Positions 23,071 through 32,643 of a stretch of 64,000 nt of DNA are shown piece after piece. A program made the position numbers and the translations under genes. Source of the stretch: Treponema sp. UBA4692. Its GTDB lineage: Bacteria; Spirochaetota; Spirochaetia; Treponematales; Treponemataceae. The stretch lies in assembly GCA_002404895.1 (NCBI GenBank), contig DHKO01000046.1, forward strand, positions 1-64,000. Direction: 5' to 3'. The notes under the pieces are model-generated. The model made no database searches, had not been told where the DNA came from, and saw nothing but the letters and a program-made list of their open reading frames with translations. Every line of letters begins with the position of its first letter. Positions within the stretch are counted from its first letter, which is position 1.

Positions 23071-25161
23071 ATGAATTACGGTTTTATAAAAGCGGCGGCT
23101 TGCTCCCCTGCCCTGAGCGTTGCGGACGCAGACTTTAACGCGGACGAAATAATCAAGAACGCAAAAGAAGCGGCAAAAAACGGAGCTAAAATCATTGTTT
23201 TCCCGGAACTTTGCATAACAGGCTACACTTGCTCGGATCTCTTTTTGCAGGACACACTTCTTCGCTCCTGCGTGAAATCGCTGAAAAAAATTGCGGAGCA
23301 GACTGCGGATTTAGAATCCCTGATTGCAGTCGGACTGCCTCTGACTGACGGAAAAGCCCTTTACAATGTTGCGGCGGCTGTTTTTAAGGGAAAAGTTCTC
23401 GCGCTTGTTCCAAAATCTTACATTCCAAACTACGCAGAATTCTACGAGCGGCGGCATTTTGCGCCATTCTCATCTTCATTGAACGATGAAAGCGGAAATG
23501 AAAATAAAATCGCTTTTGAAGACTTTGGAAACGGAGGAATTTTTGACGAGGCGAAAATCGGAACAAACATCTTGATTCAGGACGAGAAAAATCCGTCGTT
23601 GAAAATCGGATTTGAAATCTGCGAGGACTTGTGGGTTCCGCTCGCGCCTTCAACAAACACCGCGCTTCTCGGAGCGACAATAACAGCGAATTTGAGCGCG
23701 TCAAACGAGATTGTCGGAAAAGCATCTTACAGGCGGACTTTGGTAAGCGCGCAAAGCGCGAAAAATATTTCAGCCTACATTTACGCGAATGCTGGAAACA
23801 GCGAAAGCACAACAGACCTTGTTTTTTCAGGACATTCGATTATCGCAGAGAACGGAACGATTCTCGCAGAAAAAAAGCCGTTTGAGGACAAAATCCTGTA
23901 CGCGGAAATCGACTTTGAACGGCTTTCACACGAAAGAATCAAGACCACGACATTTGCAAGCTGCGCAATTGAAAATCAAAAACAAAAAAATCAGCCGGCA
24001 AGAATCATAAAAATAAATCTCCTGAAAGACGAGACAGAAAATCAAATAAAGAACAAAACAGGACAGAACTTCGATAAAAACAAAAAAGATTCCCAAAAAA
24101 GCGGCTCCGAGTCTCTTAAATTTGAAAGGAAAATCTCGCCTTATCCTTTTGTTCCACAAGATGAAAATTCAAGACGCGAACGCTGCATGGAAGTCGTGGA
24201 GCTTCAGGCGCAGGGGCTTGCAAAAAGGCTGCGACACGTTAATGCAAAATCGGCCGTAATCGGGCTTAGCGGCGGTCTTGACTCCACGCTCGCGCTTCTC
24301 GTAACCTGCCGCGCTTTTGACCTGTGCAAAATCAGCCGCAAGCAGATTCTTTCAATAACAATGCCGGGATTCGGAACAACTGGCAGAACCTACAAAAACG
24401 CCTGCCTTCTTGCCGAAAAAACAGGCTCTTCCCTAAGCGAGATAAACATTTCGAAAGCTGTTCTCCAGCACTTCAAGGACATAGGGCAAGACGAAAACGT
24501 TCACGATGTTACATACGAGAACTGCCAGGCGCGCGAGCGCACGCAAATTCTGATGGATATTGCGAACAAGAACGGCGGACTCGTGATTGGAACTGGAGAC
24601 TTGAGCGAGCAGGCTTTGGGCTGGGCAACTTACAACGGCGACCATATGTCGATGTACGGCGTGAACGGCTCAATTCCAAAAACTCTAGTGCGGTATCTAG
24701 TCCAATATTTTGCGGATGAGGCTTTGAAAAACGGAGAAAAGCCTCTTTCAGACTGCCTTAACGACATTCTTGCAACGCCCGTAAGCCCTGAGCTTTTGCC
24801 ACCAGACGGAAAAGACATCGCGCAAAAAACAGAGGAGCTTGTAGGTCCTTACACGCTCCACGATTTTTTCATCTATTATGTTCTAAGATTCGGCTTCTCC
24901 CCGAAAAAGATTTTCTTCCTTGCGCGCCAGGCTTTTATAATCCAGCCAGAATCGGACGGAAAACAGAAAATGTACACGGAAGACGAAATCAAAAAATGGC
25001 TGAAATCGTTCTACAGAAGATTTTTTGCCCAGCAGTTCAAACGAAGCTGCATGCCGGACGGAGCTAAAGTCGGAACTGTAAACCTTTCCCCGCGCGGCGA
25101 CTGGAGAATGCCAAGCGACGCAAGCGCGGCAATCTGGCTGAAAGAATGTGAGGAACTTTAA
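23071..25161 (+). CDS. nadE: glutamine-dependent NAD+ synthetase
   Basis: This enzyme makes the last step of NAD synthesis, amidating deamido-NAD with ammonia from glutamine. The N-terminal nitrilase-type glutaminase (about 1-285) shows the Glu in FPELCITGY, the Lys in PKSYIPNYAEFYE and the Cys in FEICEDLW. The C-terminal synthetase (about 365-696) has the PP-loop GLSGGLDSTLA. Between them is a polar Lys/Asn/Gln-rich stretch of about 55 residues that looks like an expanded linker. No ribosome-binding site is present; TATAAT 6 nt upstream points to a leaderless mRNA. The stop overlaps the rlmJ start by one base. Confidence 0.95.
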   Translation: MNYGFIKAAACSPALSVADADFNADEIIKNAKEAAKNGAKIIVFPELCITGYTCSDLFLQDTLLRSCVKSLKKIAEQTADLESLIAVGLPLTDGKALYNVAAAVFKGKVLALVPKSYIPNYAEFYERRHFAPFSSSLNDESGNENKIAFEDFGNGGIFDEAKIGTNILIQDEKNPSLKIGFEICEDLWVPLAPSTNTALLGATITANLSASNEIVGKASYRRTLVSAQSAKNISAYIYANAGNSESTTDLVFSGHSIIAENGTILAEKKPFEDKILYAEIDFERLSHERIKTTTFASCAIENQKQKNQPARIIKINLLKDETENQIKNKTGQNFDKNKKDSQKSGSESLKFERKISPYPFVPQDENSRRERCMEVVELQAQGLAKRLRHVNAKSAVIGLSGGLDSTLALLVTCRAFDLCKISRKQILSITMPGFGTTGRTYKNACLLAEKTGSSLSEINISKAVLQHFKDIGQDENVHDVTYENCQARERTQILMDIANKNGGLVIGTGDLSEQALGWATYNGDHMSMYGVNGSIPKTLVRYLVQYFADEALKNGEKPLSDCLNDILATPVSPELLPPDGKDIAQKTEELVGPYTLHDFFIYYVLRFGFSPKKIFFLARQAFIIQPESDGKQKMYTEDEIKKWLKSFYRRFFAQQFKRSCMPDGAKVGTVNLSPRGDWRMPSDASAAIWLKECEEL

Positions 25162-26075
25162 TGCTGAGCTATATTCATTCGTATCACGCTGGAAACCATG
25201 CGGATATTTTAAAGCATCTCACAATAACGCTGATTCTCGAGTCTCTTTGCAAAAAAGAAAAGCCTTTTACGGTTTTTGACACGCACTCGGGAAGCGGAAT
25301 TTATGACCTTGACGACTCGCGCCTTTTAAAGACAGGCGAGGCTTCAAACGGAATTGAAAAGCTGATTTCTTTCATCAAAAAAAATAAGGATAATGATGTC
25401 GAAAATCAAAATCTGAAAAATCTTCTTGAAACCGGGAAAAAATATCTTGAAACCGCAGAAAAATATTATGACGAAGGAAAATATCCTGGCTCGCCACTGA
25501 TTGAAAATGAAATGCTAAGAGCAGGCGACGAGCAGATTCTTTCAGAGCTTCATCCGACGGCTTTTGAGGAGCTTGACTTCTGTTTTTACAGCCGAAAAAA
25601 AGCGCATACGCTGAAAGTCCAGCCGAAAATTCACAAGCGCGACGGATACGAAATGCTCAAAGCCTTGACTCCGCCAAAAATCAAGCGCGGGCTTGCCGTA
25701 ATCGACCCAAGTTTTGAAGACACGAGCGATTATCTAAAATGCTCAAAAACAATTTCAGAAGTCCATAAAAAATGGCCGGCAGGAATAATCGCGCTTTGGT
25801 ATCCGATTTTGACAAGAAAAACATTCGAGCTTAAAAGCATGAAAGAAGCGATTTCGGAAAATGTTGAGAGCGCGGCAAGCGAGCCGAAAATTCTTGATGT
25901 TCAGCTTGAAGTGAAGTCTCCAGAAGAGACAGAAGGACTTTCCTCAATGTACGGAAGCGGAATGTTCATCGTGAATTTTCCGTACGAGCTGGACAAAAAA
26001 ATGGAAGCCACACTTCCCATGCTTTCAGAAATTCTAGGCGGAAACGCAGGCAGCTGGAGCGTAGATAAAATCTAG
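25161..26075 (+). CDS. rlmJ: 23S rRNA (adenine-2030-N6)-methyltransferase RlmJ
   Basis: RlmJ methylates A2030 of 23S rRNA with S-adenosylmethionine. The family start SYIHSYHAGNHADILKH is intact, followed by FDTHSGSGIYDL (SAM pocket). Motif IV reads DPSFE instead of the usual DPPYE. The 304-residue length is slightly above the usual ~280, because of a charged insert near residues 75-95. TAATG overlap with nadE shows translational coupling. Confidence 0.9.
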   Translation: MLSYIHSYHAGNHADILKHLTITLILESLCKKEKPFTVFDTHSGSGIYDLDDSRLLKTGEASNGIEKLISFIKKNKDNDVENQNLKNLLETGKKYLETAEKYYDEGKYPGSPLIENEMLRAGDEQILSELHPTAFEELDFCFYSRKKAHTLKVQPKIHKRDGYEMLKALTPPKIKRGLAVIDPSFEDTSDYLKCSKTISEVHKKWPAGIIALWYPILTRKTFELKSMKEAISENVESAASEPKILDVQLEVKSPEETEGLSSMYGSGMFIVNFPYELDKKMEATLPMLSEILGGNAGSWSVDKI

Positions 26076-26136
26076 CGGAATATGTTTTTGATTTCGGATT
26101 TCAACAAGAGACGCAAAAAACGGCGGAGATTTTTGA

Positions 26137-26207
26137 AACAGCATAGTTTCAGTTTAAAAAACAGCATAGTTTCAAACTTTGGAACAAGCTGTTTTTAACT
26201 TTGAAAC
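26137..26207 (+). terminator. Direct repeats and hairpin after rlmJ
   Basis: A 15-bp direct repeat, AACAGCATAGTTTCA, occurs at 26137-26151 and 26160-26174. AAAAACAGC (26157-26165) pairs with GCTGTTTTT (26188-26196), a plausible terminator stem. GTTTCAAA and TTTGAAAC form an alternative pairing. Confidence 0.5.
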
Positions 26208-26303
26208 CAATATATTTTTGAACAATATAGATTAGAAATAAATTCAGAATAACGCGCTATAAAACTTAAAAAAATCTGTCATGCTGCCCCTGCGGCTTTA
26301 ACC

Positions 26304-26336
26304 AAAAAAGCGGCTTCAAAAATGAAGCTGCTTTAT
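26304..26336 (-). terminator. Rho-independent terminator after tyrS
   Basis: On the minus strand AAGCAGCTTCA pairs with TGAAGCCGCTT (one A-C mismatch), a short loop, then six T. Confidence 0.75.
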
Positions 26337-26348
26337 CATCAGAATTTT

Positions 26349-27593
26349 TTATTTCAGAACGATTCTGCAGAATTTTTTCTTTCCTGCCTTCAAGACAAGC
26401 TCTCCGTCTTTGTCAAGGTTTGAAGCCGTAACTTTCATTGTCGGGTCGGAAATTTTCTCTCCGTTCAATGACGCGCCGTTTCCTTGAATAAGCTTTCTTG
26501 CCTCGCCGTTTGAAGCGCAAAGTTTCGCCTGAACAAAAAGATTCAAGATTCCAACGCCGCTTTCAATCTCAAACCTTGAAACTTCAATTGTCGGCATTTG
26601 GGTTTTGTCGCCCTCGCCTGAAAATGCCGCTTTAGCTCCTGCAAGAGCCGCTTCCGCCTTTTCTTTTCCGTGGATAATCGAAGTAACTTCATAGGCAAGT
26701 CGCTCTTTCGCCTTGTTGATGTCGCCCTTGCAGATTTCAGAAATCTCGTCCAGTTCGAGGAAAGTGAACAGCTTGAAGAATTTCTCTACATCAGGGTCGG
26801 CAACATTTCTCCAATACTGGAAAAAGTCATAAACGCTTGTAAGGCTCTCGTCAAGGAAGATTGCGCCTTTTTCTGTTTTCCCCATCTTTTTTCCGTCAGA
26901 ACGCGTGATAAGAGGGAAAGTAAGCCCGAAAACCTGATTTTTAGCGTTGAGTTCCTCTGTTCCGCCGCATTTTCTTCTAATCAAGTCAACTCCTGCCGTG
27001 ATGTTGCCCCACTGGTCGTCTCCTCCAATCTGAAGAATGCAGTTGTGCCGTTTGTAGAGCATATAAAAATCATAAGCCTGGAGAAGCTGGTAATTGAACT
27101 CGATAAACGAAAGACCGCGCTCAAGACGCTGCTTGTAAGCCTCAAAAGTAAGCATTTTGTTCACGGAAAAGCACGAGCCGATGTCGCGCAAGAAATCGAT
27201 ATAGTTCAAGTCCGCAAGCCAGTTCTTGTTGTTGTCGCTCAAAGCCGTTGTTCCGTCAAAGCCGATGAATTTGTCAAGCTGGGCTTTTATGCGCTCAACG
27301 TTCGAGTCAATCTGCTCATAAGTAATCATCTTGCGCATTTCTGTCTTTCCAGACGGGTCGCCGATTCTCGCAGTGCCGCCTCCAATCAGCGCGATTCCGT
27401 GATGCCCGAAATTCCGCAAGTGGCGGAGAGCAAAAAATGGAACCATATGCCCGATGTGGAGAGAAGGACCAGTAGGGTCGCAGCCAACGTAAAAAGTAAC
27501 CGGGCCTTTGTCCATCATGTCGGAAAGTCCCTGCTCGTCTGTGCACTGCGCAAAAAATCCGCGTGCTTTCAATGTCTCAAGTGCTTTATTCAT
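26349..27593 (-). CDS. tyrS: tyrosyl-tRNA synthetase
   Basis: This class I synthetase charges tRNA-Tyr. The ATP-binding HIGH motif is in LHIGHMVPF and the KMSKS-equivalent reads KKMGKTEKG. The tyrosine pocket is around YDFYMLYKRHNCILQIGGDDQWGN. An S4-like RNA-binding domain covers about 345-414. The 414-residue length is typical of the bacterial TyrS group. AAGGAAA lies before the ATG. Confidence 0.96.
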   Translation of the reverse strand: MNKALETLKARGFFAQCTDEQGLSDMMDKGPVTFYVGCDPTGPSLHIGHMVPFFALRHLRNFGHHGIALIGGGTARIGDPSGKTEMRKMITYEQIDSNVERIKAQLDKFIGFDGTTALSDNNKNWLADLNYIDFLRDIGSCFSVNKMLTFEAYKQRLERGLSFIEFNYQLLQAYDFYMLYKRHNCILQIGGDDQWGNITAGVDLIRRKCGGTEELNAKNQVFGLTFPLITRSDGKKMGKTEKGAIFLDESLTSVYDFFQYWRNVADPDVEKFFKLFTFLELDEISEICKGDINKAKERLAYEVTSIIHGKEKAEAALAGAKAAFSGEGDKTQMPTIEVSRFEIESGVGILNLFVQAKLCASNGEARKLIQGNGASLNGEKISDPTMKVTASNLDKDGELVLKAGKKKFCRIVLK

Positions 27594-27852
27594 TTTATTT
27601 TCCTTGCATTTTTGTTTTTGATTTTATTAAGATTTCAGTTTTGATTTTGATTCAATCTTTGAAATTATATATTTTTCTGTAAAAAGCCTGATAAATCACG
27701 TCTTTCATGCTTTCTATAATATCTGATTTTAAGACGCTATGCAATTTATCATAAACAAAACGATTTTTTCAAATTTTACGTTTTCTCCGTGCCTTTGTTT
27801 CCCGAGTTTCTGCATGGATTTCTTTTTTCAGATTTTCGGCTATAATTCAGGA

Positions 27853-28683
27853 ATGATTTCGATGATTTTTATCGTTCTCGCGCTTTTGTCAAACGCATAT
27901 TTTGTCGCGCTTCACCTTGCGTCTCCGGGAACTTTTCTTGGAACATTTTTCAGTTTTTCATCAGTCTGGTTCTGGCTTTCAGTCTTTTTCGCGCTTCTCT
28001 TCATTCTTGAGCGGCGGAAGATTCTAAAAAAGATTTTTGACAGAATACCAAGAAAAATAAAAACAACTCTCGTCGCTTTGATTTGCTTTTTCGCCCTTGT
28101 CTCAGGTTTTAGCCTGTTTTTTATATGCACGCCTCGAAAGGGAAAGGCAGACGGAAATGAAAAGGCACGCTACGTGATTGTTCTAGGCGGCGGAATCACG
28201 AAAAACGGAGAGCTTACAGATTCAGTCAAAAACCGTGTTCAGGCGGCGGCTTTTTATCTGAAAAGAAACAAAGACGCGCTTGCGGTTGTGTCAGGCGGAA
28301 AAGGAAGATTCATTCCGTGTGCGGAGGCGGAAGTTTTAAGCCCCGAACTTGCCTCATTCGGAATAGACGAATACAGAATTCTAAAAGAGGACAAGGCAAA
28401 AGACACAATCCAGAACCTTGTTTTCAGCGCGCGGCTGATTGCAGAACACGAGAAGATTCCGCTTAGCGAAGTTCTTGCATCTCCTGTCGCAATATGCACA
28501 AGCGATTTTCATCTTGCGCGCTCCGAGCGGATTGCAAAAAGGCTCGGATTTTCAGATGTTTACGGAATCGCGGCAAAAACTCCGCCGATTTTCGTTCTGA
28601 ACGCTTACTGCCGCGAAATTTGCAGCTACATAAAACTGAACTTGCGCATTTTGCTTACAGGGAAGCCGAAAAAAATAGAATAA
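27853..28683 (+). CDS. DUF218 / YdcF-like membrane protein
   Basis: From the chosen start the protein is 276 residues: two N-terminal membrane segments, a basic loop, a third segment near residues 75-95, then a DUF218 domain (about 105-260). Domain motifs are YVIVLGGGITKNGEL, VVSGGKG and CTSDFHLARSERIAKRLG. Relatives (ElyC, SanA, YdcF) act in envelope integrity; the exact role here is unknown. The start 27853 is preferred because TATAAT (27841-27846) ends 6 nt before it. The open frame reaches back to 27739, but that stretch has no ribosome-binding site and would run through the promoter. Confidence 0.78.
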   Translation: MISMIFIVLALLSNAYFVALHLASPGTFLGTFFSFSSVWFWLSVFFALLFILERRKILKKIFDRIPRKIKTTLVALICFFALVSGFSLFFICTPRKGKADGNEKARYVIVLGGGITKNGELTDSVKNRVQAAAFYLKRNKDALAVVSGGKGRFIPCAEAEVLSPELASFGIDEYRILKEDKAKDTIQNLVFSARLIAEHEKIPLSEVLASPVAICTSDFHLARSERIAKRLGFSDVYGIAAKTPPIFVLNAYCREICSYIKLNLRILLTGKPKKIE

Positions 28684-28995
28684 AATGCGGCTGGCCGCAG
28701 AATTGACACCATGCAGGGAAAATATTAAGCGATTTTTCCGCCGTTATGCTGACGTGATGCACATTATCACAAGGATGCGCCTCACGCTATTAACGCTGGC
28801 GAGCGACACGTCATTAGAGTGACGTGAACACAAATGCGCTGCCAAGAGAGCCAAAGCTTTCTCTGCCACGATTTCTGCGAGAAAACGGCAAAACATCCGC
28901 AGCAAAAAAGCGTCCGTTTCGGCACAGTGCTTCAAACGCCAGCTTCGACGAACGCTTTTTTGCATATTTTTCAATCAGAAAATTTCCTGATTTTA
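28684..28995. other. Structured intergenic region
   Basis: This 312-bp gap carries no gene I can support. A palindrome CACGTCA-N6-TGACGTG lies at 28807-28826, and another TGACGTG copy is at 28752-28758. At 28902-28963 GCAAAAAAGCGT pairs with ACGCTTTTTTGC, which probably ends clpC transcription on the minus strand. Confidence 0.5.
28902..28963 (-). terminator. Probable terminator after clpC
   Basis: A 12-bp stem (GCAAAAAAGCGT with ACGCTTTTTTGC), plus three more pairs past one mismatch, has a large loop. The T run is inside the stem. The symmetry means it could act on both strands. Confidence 0.55.
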
Positions 28996-31512
28996 TCAGA
29001 CAGTCTCTTTCACCGTCTCAACTTCCATCGCTCGCCTGCTTCTCGCAGGCTTTACGGTAAGACTTTCGCCGTCAAAGCTCACTTTCACGTTTCCGCTCTC
29101 GTCGATTCTTCCGCCAAGAATCAGGTTCGCAAGCTTATCCTCAATCTCGTTCTGAATCAGACGGCGCATAGGCCTTGCTCCCATGCTCGGCTCGTATCCG
29201 TGATCAAGAAGATAGTCCCGCGCTTTCTCGTCGATTTTCAGATGGATATTCTTCTCGGCGATTCTTTTTTCAAGCTCCGCAATCTGAATGTCGAGAATCT
29301 TTGAAATCTCCTCGCGTTTCAGCGGATTGAACACTATGATGTCGTCTATTCTGTTCAAAAGCTCGGGAGCCATGATTTTTTTCAGCTCTTCCATCGCGTT
29401 CGCCTTGATTTCCTCCGGTGGCAAAAAACCGTCGTCAAGGCTTGCAAAGCCGAGCTTCTTATCCGCAGTTATCATCCTTGCGCCCGCGTTTGAAGTCATT
29501 ATAATCACGGTGTTTCTGAAATTCACAGTGTGCCCGAGATTGTCCTGAAGCTCGCCCTCCTCGAGAATCTGAAGAAGAAGATTGAAGACCTCGCTGTTCG
29601 CTTTTTCAATCTCGTCGAAAAGAACGACCGAGTAAGGCTTCTGGATTATCTTGTTCGTCAAAAGCCCGCCCTCTTCATAGCCGACATAGCCCGGGGCAGA
29701 GCCGACAAGACGGCTTGAAGTGTGCTTTTCCATAAAGTCAGACATATCGATTCTGACAAGAGACTCTTCCGAGCCGAAAAGAAACTTCGCCATCGTTTTT
29801 GCGAGCTGCGTTTTTCCGACTCCAGTAGGGCCAAGAAAGATGAACGAGCCTAAAGGCCGGTCAGGAGACGAAACCCCGGCTCGGCTTCTTCGGATTGCGC
29901 TGCTCAAATACTTCACAGCCTCGTCCTGGCCAACAACGCCCTTGTGGATTTCCTTTTCCATGTCCAAAAGGCGCGCGGACTCGTTTGAGTCAAGCTGGGA
30001 GGCAGGAATTCCCGTCATCTCCGAAATGATTCCCGCGACATCTTTAACAGACACGTGCTTTTTTGCAGAGACAGCGTTGTTTTTCCAGTATTCGTTGAAC
30101 TCGTCGAGCCGCTGCTTCAGCTCATGGACTTTGTCGCGAATCATCGCCGCATTCTCGTAGTCCTGATTTCTCACGAGATTTTCTTTTTCTTCATTGAGGC
30201 TTTCAATCGATTTTTCAAGCTCGGCAAGCTCAGTAGGACGGTTTTCCGCAGCGATTTTTTTCGCGCTTCCGACCTCGTCAAGAATGTCAATCGCCTTGTC
30301 AGGCAAAAAACGCTCCGGAACATAACGCTTGCTAAGCTTCACAATCGCTTCCGCAACGCCGTCATCATAGACAACATTGTGGAATTCCTCGTATTTCGGC
30401 TTCAAGCCGTTTAGAATCTGGATTGCGTCTTCAACAGTCGGCTCGTCAACTTTCACAAGCTGAAATCTTCTTGCCAAAGCCGAGTCTTTTTCGATTTTTC
30501 TGTATTCCTTGAATGTTGTCGCGCCGACAAGCTGAATCTCGCCGCGGCTAAGCGCAGGCTTTAAGATGTTGCTCGCGTCCATGTTTCCGTCAGGGCTTCC
30601 GGCTCCGATTATCATATGAAGCTCATCGATAAAGAGAATTATGTCCTTAGAGTCCTTAACTTCCTTTATCATGCGCTTCATGCGCTCTTCAAAGTCGCCG
30701 CGGTATTTTGTTCCTGCGACCATTGCTGTCAAGTCAAGGAGAAGAACACGCTTTTTCAATAGATTGAACGGCACCTGACCGCTTGCGATATGCTCAGCCA
30801 AGCCTTCCGCAATCGAAGTTTTTCCGACACCCGGCTCTCCCACGAGAATCGGATTGTTTTTTGTGCGTCGGCTTAAAATCTGGATCACGCGGTCAATTTC
30901 TTTTTGCCTGCCGACAACCGGGTCAAGTTTGCCCTCCTTTGCAAGGCTGGTCAAGTCACGGCTGAATTCAGCAAGAAACGATTTTTTCGTCTTTTGCGCT
31001 CCGTCAGTGTTCCGGTTCGCATATTCAGGCTCGCGCTGCGCTTTAGAATTCTGGATTTCCGCCTGCTTTTCAATCTGCGCCTGAATACTTTTCGCAGCTC
31101 CGCGAACATCGTCAATCAAAATTCCGCTCCGCTCAAAAAAACGGTAGGCAACGCTGCTTTCCTCCCTGATTGCCGCAAGCAAGAGATGCTCAGTTCCGAC
31201 ATACTCGCTTCTCAAAGAGCGCGACTCGACAACTGCAACATCAAGAAGAGTGCGAAGCCTGCGCGACGGCGGAAGCTCGCTGAACTCAGAAGAAAGATTC
31301 TCGCGCGGGCTTAAGCTCTGCTCGAGCACAAGCTGGAACGACAAAACATTTATATTCAAAGCTTTCAAGACTTCATATCCGACTCCGTCCGCGCTTTTTA
31401 GCAAAGCGAGAAGAACATGCTCCGGCAAAAGCTCCGTTGAGCCGCTTTTTCTTCCCTCTTCCTGTGCGAGAGCCGTCAAGAGCCTTTGCGCCCGGCTTGA
31501 AAGTCCTTTCAT
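28996..31512 (-). CDS. clpC: ClpC-type AAA+ unfoldase
   Basis: ClpC is a double-ring ATPase that unfolds substrates for ClpP, including phosphoarginine-tagged proteins in Gram-positive bacteria. The N-terminal repeat domain covers about 1-150. AAA1 has GEPGVGKT and LFIDELH, and a UVR-like middle helix pair (NQDYENAAMIRDKV) lies near residue 430. AAA2 has GPTGVGKT and VLFDEIEKA. The middle domain and the mcsB-mcsA neighbours identify it as ClpC rather than ClpA or ClpB. The 838 residues are normal. AGAGGA precedes the ATG, 12 bp after mcsB. Confidence 0.94.
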   Translation of the reverse strand: MKGLSSRAQRLLTALAQEEGRKSGSTELLPEHVLLALLKSADGVGYEVLKALNINVLSFQLVLEQSLSPRENLSSEFSELPPSRRLRTLLDVAVVESRSLRSEYVGTEHLLLAAIREESSVAYRFFERSGILIDDVRGAAKSIQAQIEKQAEIQNSKAQREPEYANRNTDGAQKTKKSFLAEFSRDLTSLAKEGKLDPVVGRQKEIDRVIQILSRRTKNNPILVGEPGVGKTSIAEGLAEHIASGQVPFNLLKKRVLLLDLTAMVAGTKYRGDFEERMKRMIKEVKDSKDIILFIDELHMIIGAGSPDGNMDASNILKPALSRGEIQLVGATTFKEYRKIEKDSALARRFQLVKVDEPTVEDAIQILNGLKPKYEEFHNVVYDDGVAEAIVKLSKRYVPERFLPDKAIDILDEVGSAKKIAAENRPTELAELEKSIESLNEEKENLVRNQDYENAAMIRDKVHELKQRLDEFNEYWKNNAVSAKKHVSVKDVAGIISEMTGIPASQLDSNESARLLDMEKEIHKGVVGQDEAVKYLSSAIRRSRAGVSSPDRPLGSFIFLGPTGVGKTQLAKTMAKFLFGSEESLVRIDMSDFMEKHTSSRLVGSAPGYVGYEEGGLLTNKIIQKPYSVVLFDEIEKANSEVFNLLLQILEEGELQDNLGHTVNFRNTVIIMTSNAGARMITADKKLGFASLDDGFLPPEEIKANAMEELKKIMAPELLNRIDDIIVFNPLKREEISKILDIQIAELEKRIAEKNIHLKIDEKARDYLLDHGYEPSMGARPMRRLIQNEIEDKLANLILGGRIDESGNVKVSFDGESLTVKPARSRRAMEVETVKETV

Positions 31513-31524
31513 TTATTTTCCTCT

Positions 31525-32643
31525 TTAATTTACCTTTAAATTTTCAAACGCTTCCTGAAGAATTAAAGCCCGCAGATTCGCAGCCTTAAGCTCCGCGTTG
31601 TCCGCAATATCCTTCGGAAAATTGAAATTTTTGCTTTTCAAAACAAACTGCAGATGTCCGTTTTGAACTCTGTAAAGAAGAGCGCACAAATCAGTGTCAG
31701 AAACATTGGAAAAAAAGCCTAGATTTTTGCCCCACTTTATGTCCGAAATTATCTCAATCGCCTCGCGCATTGTTACAAGCGAAGCGAATTTCACCTTCGC
31801 GTAAGCCCGGTAGATTCTGTCGCGAAGCTCTGTCTGGCGCATGCGCAAGACACAATCACGTTCGCGCCTTTCATTTTCAGCCAGATATTTCACATAGGAA
31901 ACAACGTTCGCAAGCTGGTCAAGCTCGTTTCCGTTTCCAGAGTTTCTCGAGGAAATCTGATAATAAAATCCGAGCGAAGAGCCTGAAACTCCGCCAACGC
32001 CGAAGCAGTCGCGCACCGAAATGTTTTTCTCAGAAGCAAAGCTGACTGCATCTTTAAACTTTTGGGAAAACGAAAGAGACGGAAGATGAACGCGGCAGCT
32101 TATTTTCATTCCGCTTCCAGTGTCGGCAACCGAAGAATTCAGGAATCCCAAATCGTAGTTCGCCGCAAACTGCACAGTGTTCTGAAGCTCGTCATCAACT
32201 TTCCGGCAAAGCTCAAACGCGCCAGTTCCGTCAAGACCGGGAACAAAAGCCGCGATTCTAACGTGGTCAACATCGTTCACAGTGCAGGAGATTTTTCCGT
32301 CTGTCCTGATTATGATTCCAGTTCCTTTGCCTTTTGAAGCGGTGTTTTCAAGAACTCCGCGCTCATCCAAAATCTCAGAGCCGAGGCTGTCAAGCTCCGA
32401 AGCGACGACTCCAGTGTACTGGTCCGGATTCTCGCAGTGCGAAAAAGCATCAAAAACAAGAGTCCTGATTCTCTCAGCATCATCGTCCTTGAATTTTCTC
32501 GGAAAAGGAAAGCTCGCAAGGTTTCTCGCAAGCCTCACCCTCGTGGAAAGCACGACATCATTTTCAGGTCCTGAATAAGAATACCAAGCGTCAGAAGCGA
32601 CATTTGCGTCAGAAGGTTTCACATCGTCCGCATAATCACTCAT
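31525..32643 (-). CDS. mcsB: McsB-like protein arginine kinase (divergent active site)
   Basis: McsB phosphorylates arginines and marks proteins for ClpCP. The phosphagen-kinase opening VVLSTRVRLARNLASFPFP is intact at residues 30-48. The guanidino-binding NEEDH loop reads NDVDH (123-127), the Cys-containing SCPTN-GTG loop reads SSVADTGSG (170-178), and the following Arg is Lys180. So several catalytic residues differ from Bacillus-type McsB. The start 32643 has GGGAGG upstream and overlaps mcsA by 8 nt. A longer frame upstream lies inside mcsA. At 372 residues the length is near normal. Activity cannot be assumed. Confidence 0.88.
   Translation of the reverse strand: MSDYADDVKPSDANVASDAWYSYSGPENDVVLSTRVRLARNLASFPFPRKFKDDDAERIRTLVFDAFSHCENPDQYTGVVASELDSLGSEILDERGVLENTASKGKGTGIIIRTDGKISCTVNDVDHVRIAAFVPGLDGTGAFELCRKVDDELQNTVQFAANYDLGFLNSSVADTGSGMKISCRVHLPSLSFSQKFKDAVSFASEKNISVRDCFGVGGVSGSSLGFYYQISSRNSGNGNELDQLANVVSYVKYLAENERRERDCVLRMRQTELRDRIYRAYAKVKFASLVTMREAIEIISDIKWGKNLGFFSNVSDTDLCALLYRVQNGHLQFVLKSKNFNFPKDIADNAELKAANLRALILQEAFENLKVN

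Noticed and set aside
26670..27644. 324-codon plus-strand open frame
   Set aside because: It is a shadow of tyrS on the opposite strand, with no ribosome-binding site and biased composition.
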